The notes beneath the pieces were generated by a model, which saw nothing but the letters and a program-made list of their open reading frames with translations, was not told the origin of the DNA and searched no databases. Made by a program: the position numbers and the translations under genes. Below are positions 1 through 10,256 of a stretch of 64,000 bases of DNA, in pieces. The stretch is taken from positions 62,001-126,000 of the forward strand of contig JAIVFI010000043.1 in the NCBI GenBank assembly GCA_025558095.1. Reading direction: 5' to 3'. Position 1 is the first letter of the stretch. Each line of letters starts with the position of its first letter. Source of the stretch: Hyaloraphidium curvatum (lineage: Eukaryota; Monoblepharomycota; Hyaloraphidiomycetes; Hyaloraphidiales; Hyaloraphidiaceae).

Positions 1-2
1 TC

Positions 3-314
3 CGCGGGTTCGCGGGGCTGCTCCGCGCCGAGATCGGCCGGCGCGCACCGTGGAACACGGTCCCCTCCAACACCGGGGGCGGGCTGGCTAACTTCACCAA
101 CGTGCTGATGGCGCCTGGGAGCACGACAGCCGCGTTCCGGGGAGCGAGCGCGCTCGGATGTGGGTGGCTGCGCAAGGCAGCGTCCGTGGCGCGTTACTGA
201 TCTCATCTTTTTTCAGTCTTGAGCGGCACCCTGGGCCCTGCCTACGTCACCAGGCAGGCCTTCACCACGGGTGGCGCGGCCGCGTTCGCAAGTGGGTGGC
301 TTCCTTCCCGATGA
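3..314 (+). CDS. C-terminal part of an unknown protein (partial at window edge)
   Basis: The open frame from base 3 runs to 159 and splices over a 57-bp intron (160-216, GTGGGT donor, long T tract, CAG acceptor) to 217-314, ending in TGA. The tail is small-residue rich (GFLSGTLGPAYV, then a Thr/Gly/Ala-rich end). Reading through the intron instead stops at 198-200, so a short alternative end exists. No domain is recognised. The start and most of the protein lie outside the window. Confidence 0.45.
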
Positions 315-711
315 TACGGAGTGATTCAGATGCTGATGTTCGCCCTCCTGCCAGCACGCTGCTTGGCCCCGGAGGGCACCATCTGCGCCTGCGACAATGC
401 ACAATCGAGCGCGTGCGCGGTGTCGGGGCTGCAATGCGTCTGTCGGTGATGGGGAACACGCAAAAGGGCTGTTGAAACACGCAGACAGCACCCTCAAGGA
501 GAATGTCTGTGTCTCGTGTCCAATGGACCCAAGAGCAGCTCGGATGCCGGCCAATCCAATCCTTACTTCCCTATCCGGCTGTCCGGTCATGCATGCGTCA
601 CTCGGCGCGACGCGGCCGACTGCGGCCGGGGCCTTGCGTGCGTCGGATGCGTCATTGCGGGCCCAAACAAACATTCAGGTTCCGACGCCACTCGCCCGCG
701 CCTACCCGTCG
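315..711. other. Intergenic stretch upstream of the galactokinase-like gene
   Basis: About 400 bp between the partial first gene and the chosen ATG at 712. The galactokinase-like frame is open upstream to 397 but that extension is compositionally unlike the protein and has no family counterpart, so I treat it as 5' leader. No RNA gene or repeat was seen. Confidence 0.4.
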
Positions 712-1968
712 ATGGCCGCGGCAGACGCGTCCGGAAGCTCATCATTGGCGCCCGAACCGCCCACGGACGCCCTGCTCGCCGCCTTCCGCGCCGCGTTCCC
801 GCGCCACTCCTCCGCCCCGCTCGCCTTCTCCGCGCCGGGCGGCGTCGAGCTGTGCGGCGCCCACACGTACGAGCAGAAGGGCCGCGCAGTTGCCGTGGCG
901 GTGGACCCGCCGACGAGCCTGGTTTGCGCGCCCAGCGGGTCGCCGGTGTTCACGCTGGCGTCGCTGGGAGGGGAACGCGTCTCGGTGGACCTCGCCTCGC
1001 TGGAGCCCGTGGAGGCGGAGAAGGGCACCGTGGAGGCGCTCATTCGCGGCGTTGCCAGCGGACTGTCGCAAAAAGGTTACCGAACCGCTGGCCTGGACGC
1101 CGCCGTCGGCTCGGCAGAGCCCGTCGCCCCGGGCTTCCCTTCCTCTGCCTCCCTCGGCGTCGTCCTCTGCTGCGCCTTCCTGGGGGCGCTGAACGACCCA
1201 CCGCCAAATTCTATCCCGCCCATGACGCCCACGGACATCGCCATGGTCGCGCACCGCGCCGAAATGCTCTTTTTTGGCCGCCCGTGGGGCCCGGCGACCC
1301 ACCTTGCGTCGGCCCACGGCTCCGTTGTAGCCGTCGACTACTCCTTCTCTCCACCCAGGGCGGAAAAGGTCCCCATGGACCTCCCCTCCGCCGGCCTCTC
1401 CCTCCTCCTCGCCTCCCCCTCCCCTCCCTTCCACCCCTCGCCGGCGCTCCTCGCCGCCCTGCACCACGACATGTCCTCCATCGCGCGGTGGTGCTCCCTC
1501 GGCGAAGCAACGGCGCTGGGCGACTGCAACGGCGACGAGTTCCTCGACATGGTCCCGCAGCTGCGCCGGCACGGCGTGCCGGACGGGGCGGTGCTGAGGG
1601 CGCTGCACTTTTTCGAGGAATCCGCGCGCGCGGACGACATCGCCGCCGTGTTGCGGTCCCCCGCGCCCGGCTTTTCGGCCGTGCTGGATGCCGTGCTCGC
1701 GTCGGGGCGGTCGGCGGCCATGTACCTCCAGGCGCTGCACGAGGCGCCGGAGCACCAGCCTGCGGAGCTCGCGCTCGCAATCACGGAGCAGTTCCTGGCC
1801 TCTCGGGGGGCGAAGGGGGCCTGGAGGGCGGGGGAGGGGAGCACGGTGCTGGCAATCGTGCCCGGGGAGCTTGCCGGGGAGCTGCAGGAGGTGCTCGAGG
1901 AGGCATTCGGCCCGGGGTGCGCCGTCCGCGCTTCGGTTCGGGCTACCGGGGCAGGGAAGACGTCGTAG
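712..1968 (+). CDS. Galactokinase-like GHMP-fold protein, catalytic residues not conserved
   Basis: Intronless, 418 aa. The start at 712 is chosen because FRAAFP just after it matches the N terminus of galactokinases, which begin shortly before the APGRVNLIGEHTDY signature. Here that signature is APGGVELCGAHT (residues 41-52): the catalytic Arg is Gly and the Glu of GEHTDY is Ala. The GHMP loop, normally G-x-GLSSSA, is GFPSSASLG (141-149). The galactokinase CGxMDQ segment holding the catalytic Asp is PWGPATHLAS (191-200), with Thr at the Asp position. The fold is probably kept but phosphoryl transfer to galactose is doubtful; a sensor or pseudo-enzyme role, as in yeast Gal3-type proteins, is possible but only inferred. 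It converges with the next gene 18 bp away. Confidence 0.7.
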   Translation: MAAADASGSSSLAPEPPTDALLAAFRAAFPRHSSAPLAFSAPGGVELCGAHTYEQKGRAVAVAVDPPTSLVCAPSGSPVFTLASLGGERVSVDLASLEPVEAEKGTVEALIRGVASGLSQKGYRTAGLDAAVGSAEPVAPGFPSSASLGVVLCCAFLGALNDPPPNSIPPMTPTDIAMVAHRAEMLFFGRPWGPATHLASAHGSVVAVDYSFSPPRAEKVPMDLPSAGLSLLLASPSPPFHPSPALLAALHHDMSSIARWCSLGEATALGDCNGDEFLDMVPQLRRHGVPDGAVLRALHFFEESARADDIAAVLRSPAPGFSAVLDAVLASGRSAAMYLQALHEAPEHQPAELALAITEQFLASRGAKGAWRAGEGSTVLAIVPGELAGELQEVLEEAFGPGCAVRASVRATGAGKTS

Positions 1969-1986
1969 CAGCTTTGCCCGGCATGT

Positions 1987-3930
1987 TCATTCCGCCGCCA
2001 GCACATGGAACGGGTTGCTCGCCGGCGACGGCCGCGCCTTCCTCCCGGCCGCCCCCGCCTTCTTCGCCCCCTCCCGCTTCCCCTTCCTCGCCGTAGCCGC
2101 CCTGCCCACCGCCTCCCCGCCCGCGTAGTCGAACACCGCGTCCACGTCCCCGCCCAGCATCCCCACCGCCTCGTCGTACCTCCCGCGCAGGTCCTCCCCC
2201 GCCGCGAGCTCCCCCGCCAGCGCGGCGATCCCCGCCCCGCCCTTGGCCCTGCCCAGCGCGGCGAGCAGCGGCGCCGCGTCCCACTCCGCCAGCCTGTCCG
2301 CGGCGTCTGCCAGCCCCAGCGTGCGGAGGAGCACGGAGCACGAGGCGAGGAAGCACTGCAGGCACGCCGAGAGGTGCACGTTCCTCCGTGTCCATGCCGA
2401 CGCCGGTACCGGCGATGCGGTTCCGGGGGCGACGACGAGCGAGGCGAGCACGGCGAGCAGCTCGTGGTTGCCGAGCCTGGATGTGCGCGCGAGGGAGCGG
2501 GCGAAGGAGACGGAGAGGGCGGTGGGGAGGTCGACCGGCGAGGGGGAGAGGCGGGAGAGGAGGATGGATGTGAAGAGGGAGTGGGCGAGCTCGGTGGGGA
2601 GGCTCGTGAGGTCGCTGGCCCCACGGATGCCGAGGTCAGCTGCAAGCGAGACGAGTTCCGTGCGATCTGCCGGCGAAACAACTTCGCTGGCCATGGAGAC
2701 CACGTCGCGGAGGTACTCCGTCACCGGCTGCCCGCCGAGCAGCGCGTACGCGAAGCTCCGCACCCGCCGCCCCGGCTCCCACGAGCACCCCGAGCCGTGG
2801 TCCTCCAGCACGGGCGTGCAGAAGAACGACGCGGACCGGGCGATCTCGGCCACCTTGGGGTGCTGCCACGCGAACGGCGGGTCCGCGGGGAGCCGGTAGC
2901 TCCCGCTCGACAGCTCCAGGGTGTCCATGACGGGCGGCGGCAGGCCGCCGTTGGCGATGGTGATGGCGCCCAGCTGCTGCCGCTCCGTGGTCATCGTCCG
3001 GATGCGCAGGAACGCGGCGGCGTCCAGGATCCGCCGGTGCGAGGGCGACGCCGAACCCCTGGCGTCGGTGGCGGGGATCCGGACGGTCGAGGCAAAGTGG
3101 CCCGTCAGGTCGTTACCCACCAGGCCGGCAAACAGCGGCAGCGCGTCCTCGCGGAGGTCCAGCAGGGAGGCGAGGTAGCCCGGGGGAAAGACCTCGAGCT
3201 CAAGCTCGACGGCGCCGTCGCCAGCGCGAAGGGCCATCGATTCCAGGGAAGCGTAGGAGAAGGACGACGGGGTCATGGCGAGAAAGTCCGTATCGTTGGA
3301 GAGCACCACAGTGTCGGCATCCCCGTCGTCCGCCTGGGGCCAGAAGTTGCTCGCGACCCATGCCGCGGCGGCGTCCGCCTCATCCGCGGCAAAGACGATC
3401 CCGCCTGCCGGTCTGTCCCCGTGCGGTGCCAGCTGCGGGCCCAGCACCTGCATCCCGAAATCTGCCCGCAGCCTGCCGACGACCCGGTCGAACAGCAGCG
3501 GCGGCACCACGGCGCCGATGCCCGGGCGGTTGGGCACCGAGGGCAGGGACGAGACGGCGTCCCTCACGGTGCGCAGCTTGCCCGAGTCGCGGTCGAAGCG
3601 CGTCCGGTACTTTGCTTTCGGCAGCGTGCCGTCGAACACGACGACGAGGCGGCCGCCCGACACGTCGCGCAGCCGCCCGACGAAGGCGACGAAGGCGTCG
3701 AGGAAGGCCGCCAAGCAGCCGCCCGCGATCTCGAGCGCGGCCGGCGACTCCCGCGGCGCCGACACGACGGACTGCACGATGCGGTGGTGCACCGCCGCCC
3801 AGCCGTCGAGCACGATCCGCAGGTCGGGGTGCGGCGGGCCGTGTCCGGCATCCCCGGCGGCCCGCCGCCACTTCCGCAGCTGCGGCTTGCCGTGCTGCTT
3901 CAGGAAAGTTGCGAGCCCGGAAATGCCCAT
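1987..3930 (-). CDS. Asteroid/XPG-type PIN-domain nuclease
   Basis: Single-exon 647 aa. It begins MGISGLATFLKQHG, the N terminus typical of XPG/FEN1/Asteroid proteins, which fixes the start at 3930 rather than the longer frame from 4077. The acidic PIN residues are visible: LDG (41-43), FDGT (99-102), ADEAD (182-186) and SNDTDF (211-216); the last form is typical of the Asteroid group rather than FEN1. The C terminus ends in a Lys/Arg/Ala-rich tail, plausibly nuclear or nucleic-acid binding. Likely role: structure-specific DNA/RNA nuclease related to Asteroid homolog 1. The family is clear, the substrate unknown. A degenerate copy of its 5' end lies just upstream (4214-4277). Confidence 0.75.
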   Translation of the reverse strand: MGISGLATFLKQHGKPQLRKWRRAAGDAGHGPPHPDLRIVLDGWAAVHHRIVQSVVSAPRESPAALEIAGGCLAAFLDAFVAFVGRLRDVSGGRLVVVFDGTLPKAKYRTRFDRDSGKLRTVRDAVSSLPSVPNRPGIGAVVPPLLFDRVVGRLRADFGMQVLGPQLAPHGDRPAGGIVFAADEADAAAAWVASNFWPQADDGDADTVVLSNDTDFLAMTPSSFSYASLESMALRAGDGAVELELEVFPPGYLASLLDLREDALPLFAGLVGNDLTGHFASTVRIPATDARGSASPSHRRILDAAAFLRIRTMTTERQQLGAITIANGGLPPPVMDTLELSSGSYRLPADPPFAWQHPKVAEIARSASFFCTPVLEDHGSGCSWEPGRRVRSFAYALLGGQPVTEYLRDVVSMASEVVSPADRTELVSLAADLGIRGASDLTSLPTELAHSLFTSILLSRLSPSPVDLPTALSVSFARSLARTSRLGNHELLAVLASLVVAPGTASPVPASAWTRRNVHLSACLQCFLASCSVLLRTLGLADAADRLAEWDAAPLLAALGRAKGGAGIAALAGELAAGEDLRGRYDEAVGMLGGDVDAVFDYAGGEAVGRAATARKGKREGAKKAGAAGRKARPSPASNPFHVLAAE

Positions 3931-4213
3931 CGCGGCACTCCCGCAAGGGCCCTGCCTGCCCGGGGCCGAAGTGCGAGCTTTGTTTACGTTGCCTCGTTCC
4001 GCCCGGCCCCTCGTTGCGGGATGCGAAGTCCAAGCCAAGGCCGGACAGGGAATTGCTGCCAGGCAACCTACTGGCAAGGGGAGCAGATAGAAAAGATCTG
4101 GTCATCGGCATCCAGAGCACGGTCGGCGTCGTCCAGCCAACAGCTTGTCCTACTTGTCCTCCGGACCCCATCACCGGCAGATGCATTGGAGCTGGCCTCA
4201 AAATTGGGGATAC

Positions 4214-4277
4214 ACTGCTTCAGGAACGTCTTCGGCCCGGAAATGCCATTGGTGGCACTCCAAAAGGGAGCCCTGGG
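4214..4277 (-). repeat. Decayed duplicate of the 5' end of the Asteroid-like gene
   Basis: This 64-bp stretch matches 3894-3955 (the start codon region of the PIN nuclease) in the same orientation, including CTGCTTCAGGAA and GGCCCGGAAATGCC, with small indels that break the frame soon after the start. It lies about 260 bp upstream of the real start and looks like the remnant of a tandem duplication. The rest of 3931-4399 holds nothing recognisable apart from promoter sequence for the divergent GST gene. Confidence 0.6.
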
Positions 4278-4399
4278 GGTTTCGGCGGGACGGGGAAAAG
4301 GACGCTCTTCTCATTCCCCGCCCTGTTTGCTGACGAAACGCGTCCGTCACTTCCCCCTTCCCTCCATCTACAGCCCGAAAACTTCTCTTCTCGATTGCC

Positions 4400-5347
4400 A
4401 TGGTATTTGCCTCGCGATTCCCAGCCCTTCGACGCGTGCTGACCGGAATGCCCGCCGACGCGTCCCTTCAAACAGGCGACGTACAAAGTCCTGTACTTCC
4501 CGATCCGCGCCCGCGCCGAGGTCACCCGCCTCATCCTGACCTACGCCGGAGTGAGCCACGTTTGCATGCCGCCGTTGAGGACGGCCGCTGACGTCTCCGC
4601 CAGGCCAAGTGGGAGAACGTCCACCCGGAATGGCCAGCGGCCAAGGCGAGCACGCCCTACGGCCAGCTGCCCGTCCTGGAGGAGACGGACGCGCAGGGCA
4701 CGTTCGTTCTTGCCCAGTCCAAGAGCATTGAGCGCTACCTTGCGAGGAAGTTCGGTGGGCCACGATAATGTCTCCCGACCGGGACGCGAGGGAACTGACG
4801 CCCCGCGGACAGGGCTGCTGGGCAAGACGGAAAAGGAGACGGCGGTGCTGGACTCTATCGTCGAGTCCTGGACTGATTTCAACACGAAATGGGGCGAGTT
4901 TGCCTTTGCCAAGCCCGAGGCCAAGGTGCGCAGGCCACGCGTTCTCCCATTTCACTGGTATCTGATTCCGTTGTGCGCGCGCACGCGCAGGAGGAGGCCA
5001 AGGCCAAGTTCTCGGAGCAGTTCTGGCCCGGGTTCGCCAAGATCCACGAGGGGCTCCTGGAGAAGAACGGCGGCAACGGGCACTACCATGGCAGCTCGGT
5101 GGGCCTCGCGCACATCCACTGCTTCCACCCTCCGCTGATGAACTCCATTTTCCGCATCATCCAGGTCACCTGGCCCGACCTCGTCCTCCTGTACATGCTG
5201 GAGCGAGTCGAGGACGCCGTCCCGGAGCTGCTCTCCCCGTCCGCCACGCCGCAGCTGAGCAAGGCGCTGCAGACCATCCGGACGGACGAGAAGCTGAAGG
5301 CCTATGTGGAGAGCAAGGACCGCGTGCCGATCACCTTCAAGCGGTGA
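4400..5347 (+). CDS. Glutathione S-transferase, sigma-like
   Basis: Five exons: 4400-4402, 4476-4550, 4604-4754, 4813-4925, 4991-5347; 232 aa, close to the usual GST length. The first exon is only the ATG: intron 1 (73 bp) begins directly after it, giving M|ATYKVLYFPIRARAE, a normal GST beta1-alpha1 start. PYGQLPVLEE holds the cis-Pro loop and QSKSIERYLARKF the glutathione gamma-glutamyl site (Gln-Ser). The second half is the all-helical C-terminal domain. Expected role: cytosolic glutathione conjugation or peroxide/prostaglandin-type isomerisation; substrate unknown. Alternative downstream ATGs are out of frame with exon 2, which supports the ATG-only first exon. Confidence 0.8.
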
Positions 5348-5558
5348 TGTATTTGCCGGAAGTCGCGGCCAGTAGACGGATGTTCTCGCCTCTTTCGGAT
5401 TCGCAGCGATGGCTGCTGGATCTCGAGTTGTGTCCGGTGAGCTTGTTGACAGTTTGGGACGACCAGACGCCCATTCGCTTTGTGTGATGCGTCCTGTGCG
5501 CACAAGTGTCACCCGCGGGTGACTCACCTCGCCCCGCTCACCACACAATTCCAGCGAC

Positions 5559-8531
5559 ATGGCCTCCAGCGGCTACATCCGCTGGTTCTCCGAGCTCGCG
5601 CTGGGCGACGTCCCCCTCGTGGGCGGCAAGAACGCGTCCCTCGGCGAGCTGGTGCGCAACCTCGCGCCGCTCGGCGTCCGCGTCCCCGACGGCTTCGCGG
5701 TCACGGGCGACGCCTACCGGGACAACCTGACGGAAAACGACTGGCAAGAACTGCATTCCCTGCTGGACGGCATCTCCAAGGAGAACAAGACCTTCTTCGC
5801 GGTTCACGAGGTCGCCGCGCGGTGCCGCGACATTGTGCACCGCAGCTGCCTCTCCCCCGCCCTCGCGGACGAGATCCTCGCGGCCTACAGGGAACTCTGT
5901 GCCCGGTACGGCGGCAAGATATCGGTCGCCGTGCGGTCCTCGGCGACGGCGGAGGACCTCCCCGATGCCTCGTTCGCCGGGCAGCACGACAGCTTCCTCA
6001 ATGTCGACGGCGAAGAGGAGGTGCTCGAGGCCTACAGGAAGTGCTGCGCTAGCCTTTTCACCGAGAGGGCGATTTCGTACCGGCTCGACAAGGTGTGACT
6101 CAAGGGTGACACCGGGCGCGGCGGCTGCTGACCCCGCGGAACCAGGGGTTTGATCACTTCAAGGTACGCCTCAGCGTCGGCATAATGAAGATGGTGCGGT
6201 CCGACATCGGCTCCGCCGGGGTCATCTTCAGTGAGTCATCCATGTCCTGCTGTCACCTTGCGTCTCACTGATCGCACCCCTCGAACCGAGCTCTCGACAC
6301 CGAAACCGGCCACCCCGACGTCGTGTTCCTCACGGGATCCTACGGGCTCGGCGAGAACGTCGTCCAGGGCGCCGTCGACCCCGACGGTGACTCCTCTCCT
6401 CCACGCCTCCCCACCGCCTGCTGATCAACCCCCTTCCCTGCGCAGAGTGGTTCGTACACAAGCCCATCTACAAGCAGGGCTACCGCGCCGTCCTCAGCCG
6501 CCGCCTGGGGAGGAAGCAGCTCACCATGGTGTACTCGGACGGCGCCCCGGGGGAGGCGCCTGTGCGCAACACCGACACCCCCAAGGACAGGATGCGGAGG
6601 TTCTGCCTGACGGACGAGCAGGTGCTCGAGCTTGCGGGGTGCGCGGTCAAGATCGAGGACCATTACTCCGCGCTGAAGGGATCCTGGCAAGGTGTGATCT
6701 ATGTCGTTGCGAGATCCGGCCCCTGACTCACACCTTCCGGCAGCGATGGACATCGAATGGGCACTCGACGGTGACGATGGCCTCCTCTACATCGTCCAGG
6801 CGCGCCCCGAGACCGCGCACTCGGCCAAGGCCGCGCGCCGCGTGCTGACCAACTACCGCCTCGTCGGCAAGGCCAAGCCGCTGTCGCGGGGGCAGGCGGT
6901 GGGGACGGCTGTCGCGCAGGGGACGGCGAGGGTGGTGCGGGAGTTTGCGGAGCTGGCGAGGTTCAAGGAGGGGGAGATCCTGGTGGCTACGTCGACGACG
7001 CCAGACTGGTGCGTCTCGCCGGACGATCGGGGTTAGCTTGTCCATTGATGCCTTCCATCGCAGGGAGCCGATCATGAAGCGCGCCGCCGGCATCGTCACC
7101 GACCACGGCGGACGCACGTGCCACGCCGCCATCGTCGCGCGGGAGCTCGGGATCCCCGCGGTGATCGGGTGCGGCGACGCGACGGGGACGGTTCCCGACG
7201 GGGCCGAGGTGACGATCGACTGCTCCGGTGGGGAAACGGGGACGGTGATGCCGGGCAAGGTCGAGTTCCGGATCGACGAGTAGGCTTCGAATCACGCTCC
7301 GTGTATGGGCCTGACGGGTCACCTGACGTACCGTCCTTCCTTCAATCTCTTCCCAGGATCAACCTCGACGAGCTCGCCCGGCCCCGCACCAAAATTATGG
7401 TCAACCTCGGCAACCCCGAGCTTGCCTTCAAAACCTCGCTGGTCCCCAACGACGGCGTCGGCCTGGCCCGGATGGAGTTCATCATCAACGAGTACGTCAA
7501 GGTTCACCCGATGGCGCTGATACACCCGGAGCGCGTGGATGATCCCAAGGCGGTCGAGACGATCCGCGAGCTGACGGCCGAGTACGCGGACGGGGGGGAG
7601 TACATGGTGCAGAGGCTGAGCGAGGGGGTTGGGATGATCGCCGCGGCGTTCTACCCGAGGCCCGTTGTCGTGCGGCTTTCGGACTTCAAGACCAACGGTC
7701 AGTCCGCTGTGATCGAGGCATGTGATGGCGAGCTGATCTTGTCCATCGTCGCTGTAGAATACGCCTCCCTGATTGGCGGCAGGAACTTCGAGCCGCTCGA
7801 GGACAACCCCATGATCGGCTTCCGCGGCGCCTCACGCTACTACCACCCGGCGTACGAGGAGGGCTTCGCGCTCGAGTGCCGCGCGCTCAAGCGCGTGCGG
7901 GAGGCCATGGGTCTTCTCAATATGGTCGTGATGATCCCATTCTGCAGGACGTTGGGGGAGGCAAAGGGGGTCCAGGCGGTCATGGAGAAGAACGGGCTCA
8001 AGCGCGGGGAGAACGGGCTCGAAATCTACTGCATGGCCGAGATCCCCAACAACGGTGGGTATTGGGTGCTCGTTCCGATGCACCTCTCGCTGGAACGCGC
8101 CCCACCCAGTCATCCTCATCAACCAGTTTTCGGAGCTCTACGACGGCTTCTCCATCGGCTCCAACGATCTCACGCAGCTCACCCTTGGCGTCGACCGCGA
8201 CTCGTCCATCGTGCAGTCCTTCGACGAGCGGGACCCCGGGGTCAAGGAGATGATCCGGCAGGTCATCGAGGGGTGCAAGCGCAACGGGCGGCACAGCGGG
8301 ATCTGCGGGCAGGCGCCGAGCGACTACCCCGAGATGGCCGAGGTGGGTGCCCATGCGGCGCGTACCGTGGATGGAGGATCGCTGACGGCGGATGGCCAGT
8401 TCGTGGTCAGGGCCGGGATCGACTCGATGAGCCTGACGCCGGATTCGGTGATGAAGACGACGGTCGCGGTGCGCAAGCTGGAGGAGCGGATGGGGATGTG
8501 GGATCAGCCTGCCGCCGCCAACGGGGCCTGA
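5559..8531 (+). CDS. ppsA: Phosphoenolpyruvate synthase (pyruvate, water dikinase)
   Basis: Ten exons: 5559-6092, 6146-6230, 6291-6386, 6446-6691, 6744-7008, 7064-7279, 7357-7697, 7758-8054, 8110-8342, 8400-8531; 814 aa against about 792 in Escherichia coli. Domains in order: ATP-grasp pyruvate/PEP dikinase N domain ([10 protein letters not shown] near the start, [20 protein letters not shown]), the swivelling phosphohistidine domain with [19 protein letters not shown] (His429), and the C-terminal PEP-binding TIM barrel with SNDLTQ and GICGQAPSD (Cys759). His429 and Cys759 each sit eight residues after the E. coli catalytic residues. It converts pyruvate, ATP and water to PEP, AMP and Pi, a gluconeogenic bypass of pyruvate kinase. 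The enzyme is mainly prokaryotic and rare in eukaryotes, yet nine introns interrupt this copy, so any transfer is not recent. No targeting peptide is obvious; probably cytosolic. Confidence 0.9.
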
Positions 8532-8638
8532 TGACTCTCATGGCTAGTATCTAACTACCAATCTCTTGCACGTCTGCGCAGTTCATCCCGATCCAGCCCT
8601 CCGCCCAATGCCGATCGTCGTCATCCCGCTTTCCAGCG

Positions 8639-10256
8639 CTACCTGATCCACTTTCTGTACGCGTCGTTGTAGGTCACCATCACCACCTCCTCCCACACTC
8701 CTTCGACAGCCATCCACAGCGGCTCCGCGTCGACCTCGCCCCCGTCGGGCGGCTGCCGAAGCGTGGCGACGCTCGAAGGCGGCCTCTCCGGGTCCGATCG
8801 CACGACGAGGTCGACGCCTTCGTCCTCGTTCTCGCCGGCTGCAAAGTCCCTGAATGCCATGCGCGCGGGGTCCATGATCTTCGCGGGAAGCTGCAGCTCC
8901 ATCATCGCCCCCGGCCTGATAAACGCCTGGTAGATCGCGCGGAGCCTGCGCACCACCTCGTCCGTCTCCTCATCCGCGTCGAGAGCGCGGCGGAGCATTT
9001 CGACCTCCTCCATGAAGAACCCGTTCTCGACGCAGAGGCATCGGACGAGGTAGGCGCGGAAGGCGGGCCAGTCGGGGTCGGTGTCGAAGCGCCGGGAGAA
9101 GTCGACGAGGGAGGCGACGTCGAGGGCCCGGGATCTCGGGATCGGACCTTCCTCGACAACCTTTTCGTCCTCCTTGGGGATCCCGGCGCGGGTCAAGGAG
9201 GGCCCCCGATCGTAGGAACGACCGAGGTCTTCAATCACGGGTACGACCACAGAGACGATGTGGATGAGCACGAAGGAGGCGATCGGAAAGACGAACGACG
9301 TCATCTGCTGCGCTACGATTCCATCGTTAGATCGTCAGCTGGAACCCTTGAGATCGGGACGGACGGTGCTGAGCTCACCCAGAGGCTTGGTGGCCGCGAT
9401 CTGGAACCAAACGAGGTACAACACGAACCCGGCAACACCGCCGACCAGCACGACGAATGTTTCGGTACGGATTCCGTAGGTGTCCTTCCGGGTCTGGGTC
9501 AGCTTGAAAAGTAAGTACGGCAGAAGCACCACGAGGTAGACGCCGAGAACTGGTGATCGGAGACGGTGAGCCGACCAGCGGTCCGGACGCATGCCACCTT
9601 GAGCTATACGTACGAATGTAGAAGCCGTAGAGCTCCCAGCCGTTCGGGCAGAAGCCGTCCGGGTTCTCCGGCGTGGGCTGCACGCCGAACTGGGCGTTTC
9701 GGAAGCCAGCCCCCGAAGGCGAGATGGTCAGCACAATCAGCTGGTAGAGCGTGAAGAAGCCGATGCAGATGGTGGAGAGCTGGGCATCGGAAAGGTGGCC
9801 GCAGTGGAAGACACGGCGACGCCCCGCCGATGACTTGGAGTTGGCCGGGCCGAACGACACGAGCTTCGATCGTTCCTGCAGATCGCGTGAGATTCAACGT
9901 CACTCCTTCAGCCAGTGCGGACTCACTGCCTGGTCACGCGACTCTTCGATGAACCGCCATGCCCGCGCCGCGCTCGCAAAGAAAACTATGAACGCGCCCC
10001 AAGGGCAGAGCATGGTCACGAGAGGGCACGGGTAGCCCGAGTAGTACTCGTAGGCAGCATAAAGGAGCGCGACGAGGACGAAGGTGCCCGCTCCCAGAGC
10101 GCCGAGACACGTGAGGAAGAGGCGCCGCCTCCGAAGCGCGGACGACGGCGACGTCCGCGAGGCGCGCCAGGCATAGAGGGCGGTGGTCGCGAAAATGAAG
10201 GCAAAGCCAACGACGGCGAATGCCGTGTAAATCGCCGTGTACTGAGGGTAGGCCAT
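8639..10256 (-). CDS. Seven-transmembrane receptor with C-terminal RGS domain
   Basis: Four exons on the minus strand: 10256-9927, 9875-9614, 9549-9365, 9307-8639; 481 aa. Hydrophobic segments: three in exon 1 (around AVVGFAFIFATTALYAW, FLTCLGALGAGTFVLVALLY and WGAFIVFFASAARAW), then IGFFTLYQLIVLTIS, YLVVLLPYLLFKL, FVVLVGGVAGFVLYLVWF and FVFPIASFVLIHIVSVVVPV, giving seven. The cytoplasmic tail holds an RGS-like box (about residues 325-450) with FSRRFDTDPDWPAFRAYL and ENGFFMEEVEMLRR, matching the helical core that accelerates G-alpha GTP hydrolysis. This is the architecture of fungal GprK-type and plant RGS1 receptors. The intron 3 donor (GTCCGT) is the weakest splice site. It is divergent from the histidine kinase at 10742 and convergent with PEP synthase (107 bp apart). 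Confidence 0.75.

Noticed and set aside
516-2096. Overlapping 526-codon plus-strand frame
   Set aside because: Arg/Gly-rich shadow of the galactokinase-like gene, no homology pattern.
2005-4539. 844-codon plus-strand frame opposite the PIN nuclease
   Set aside because: Arg/Pro/Val-rich shadow of the nuclease gene in the antisense frame.
9604-9903. Alternative minus-strand frame in the receptor gene as a separate small protein
   Set aside because: It spans an intron and a shadow frame; spliced exons restore the membrane segments in the other frame.
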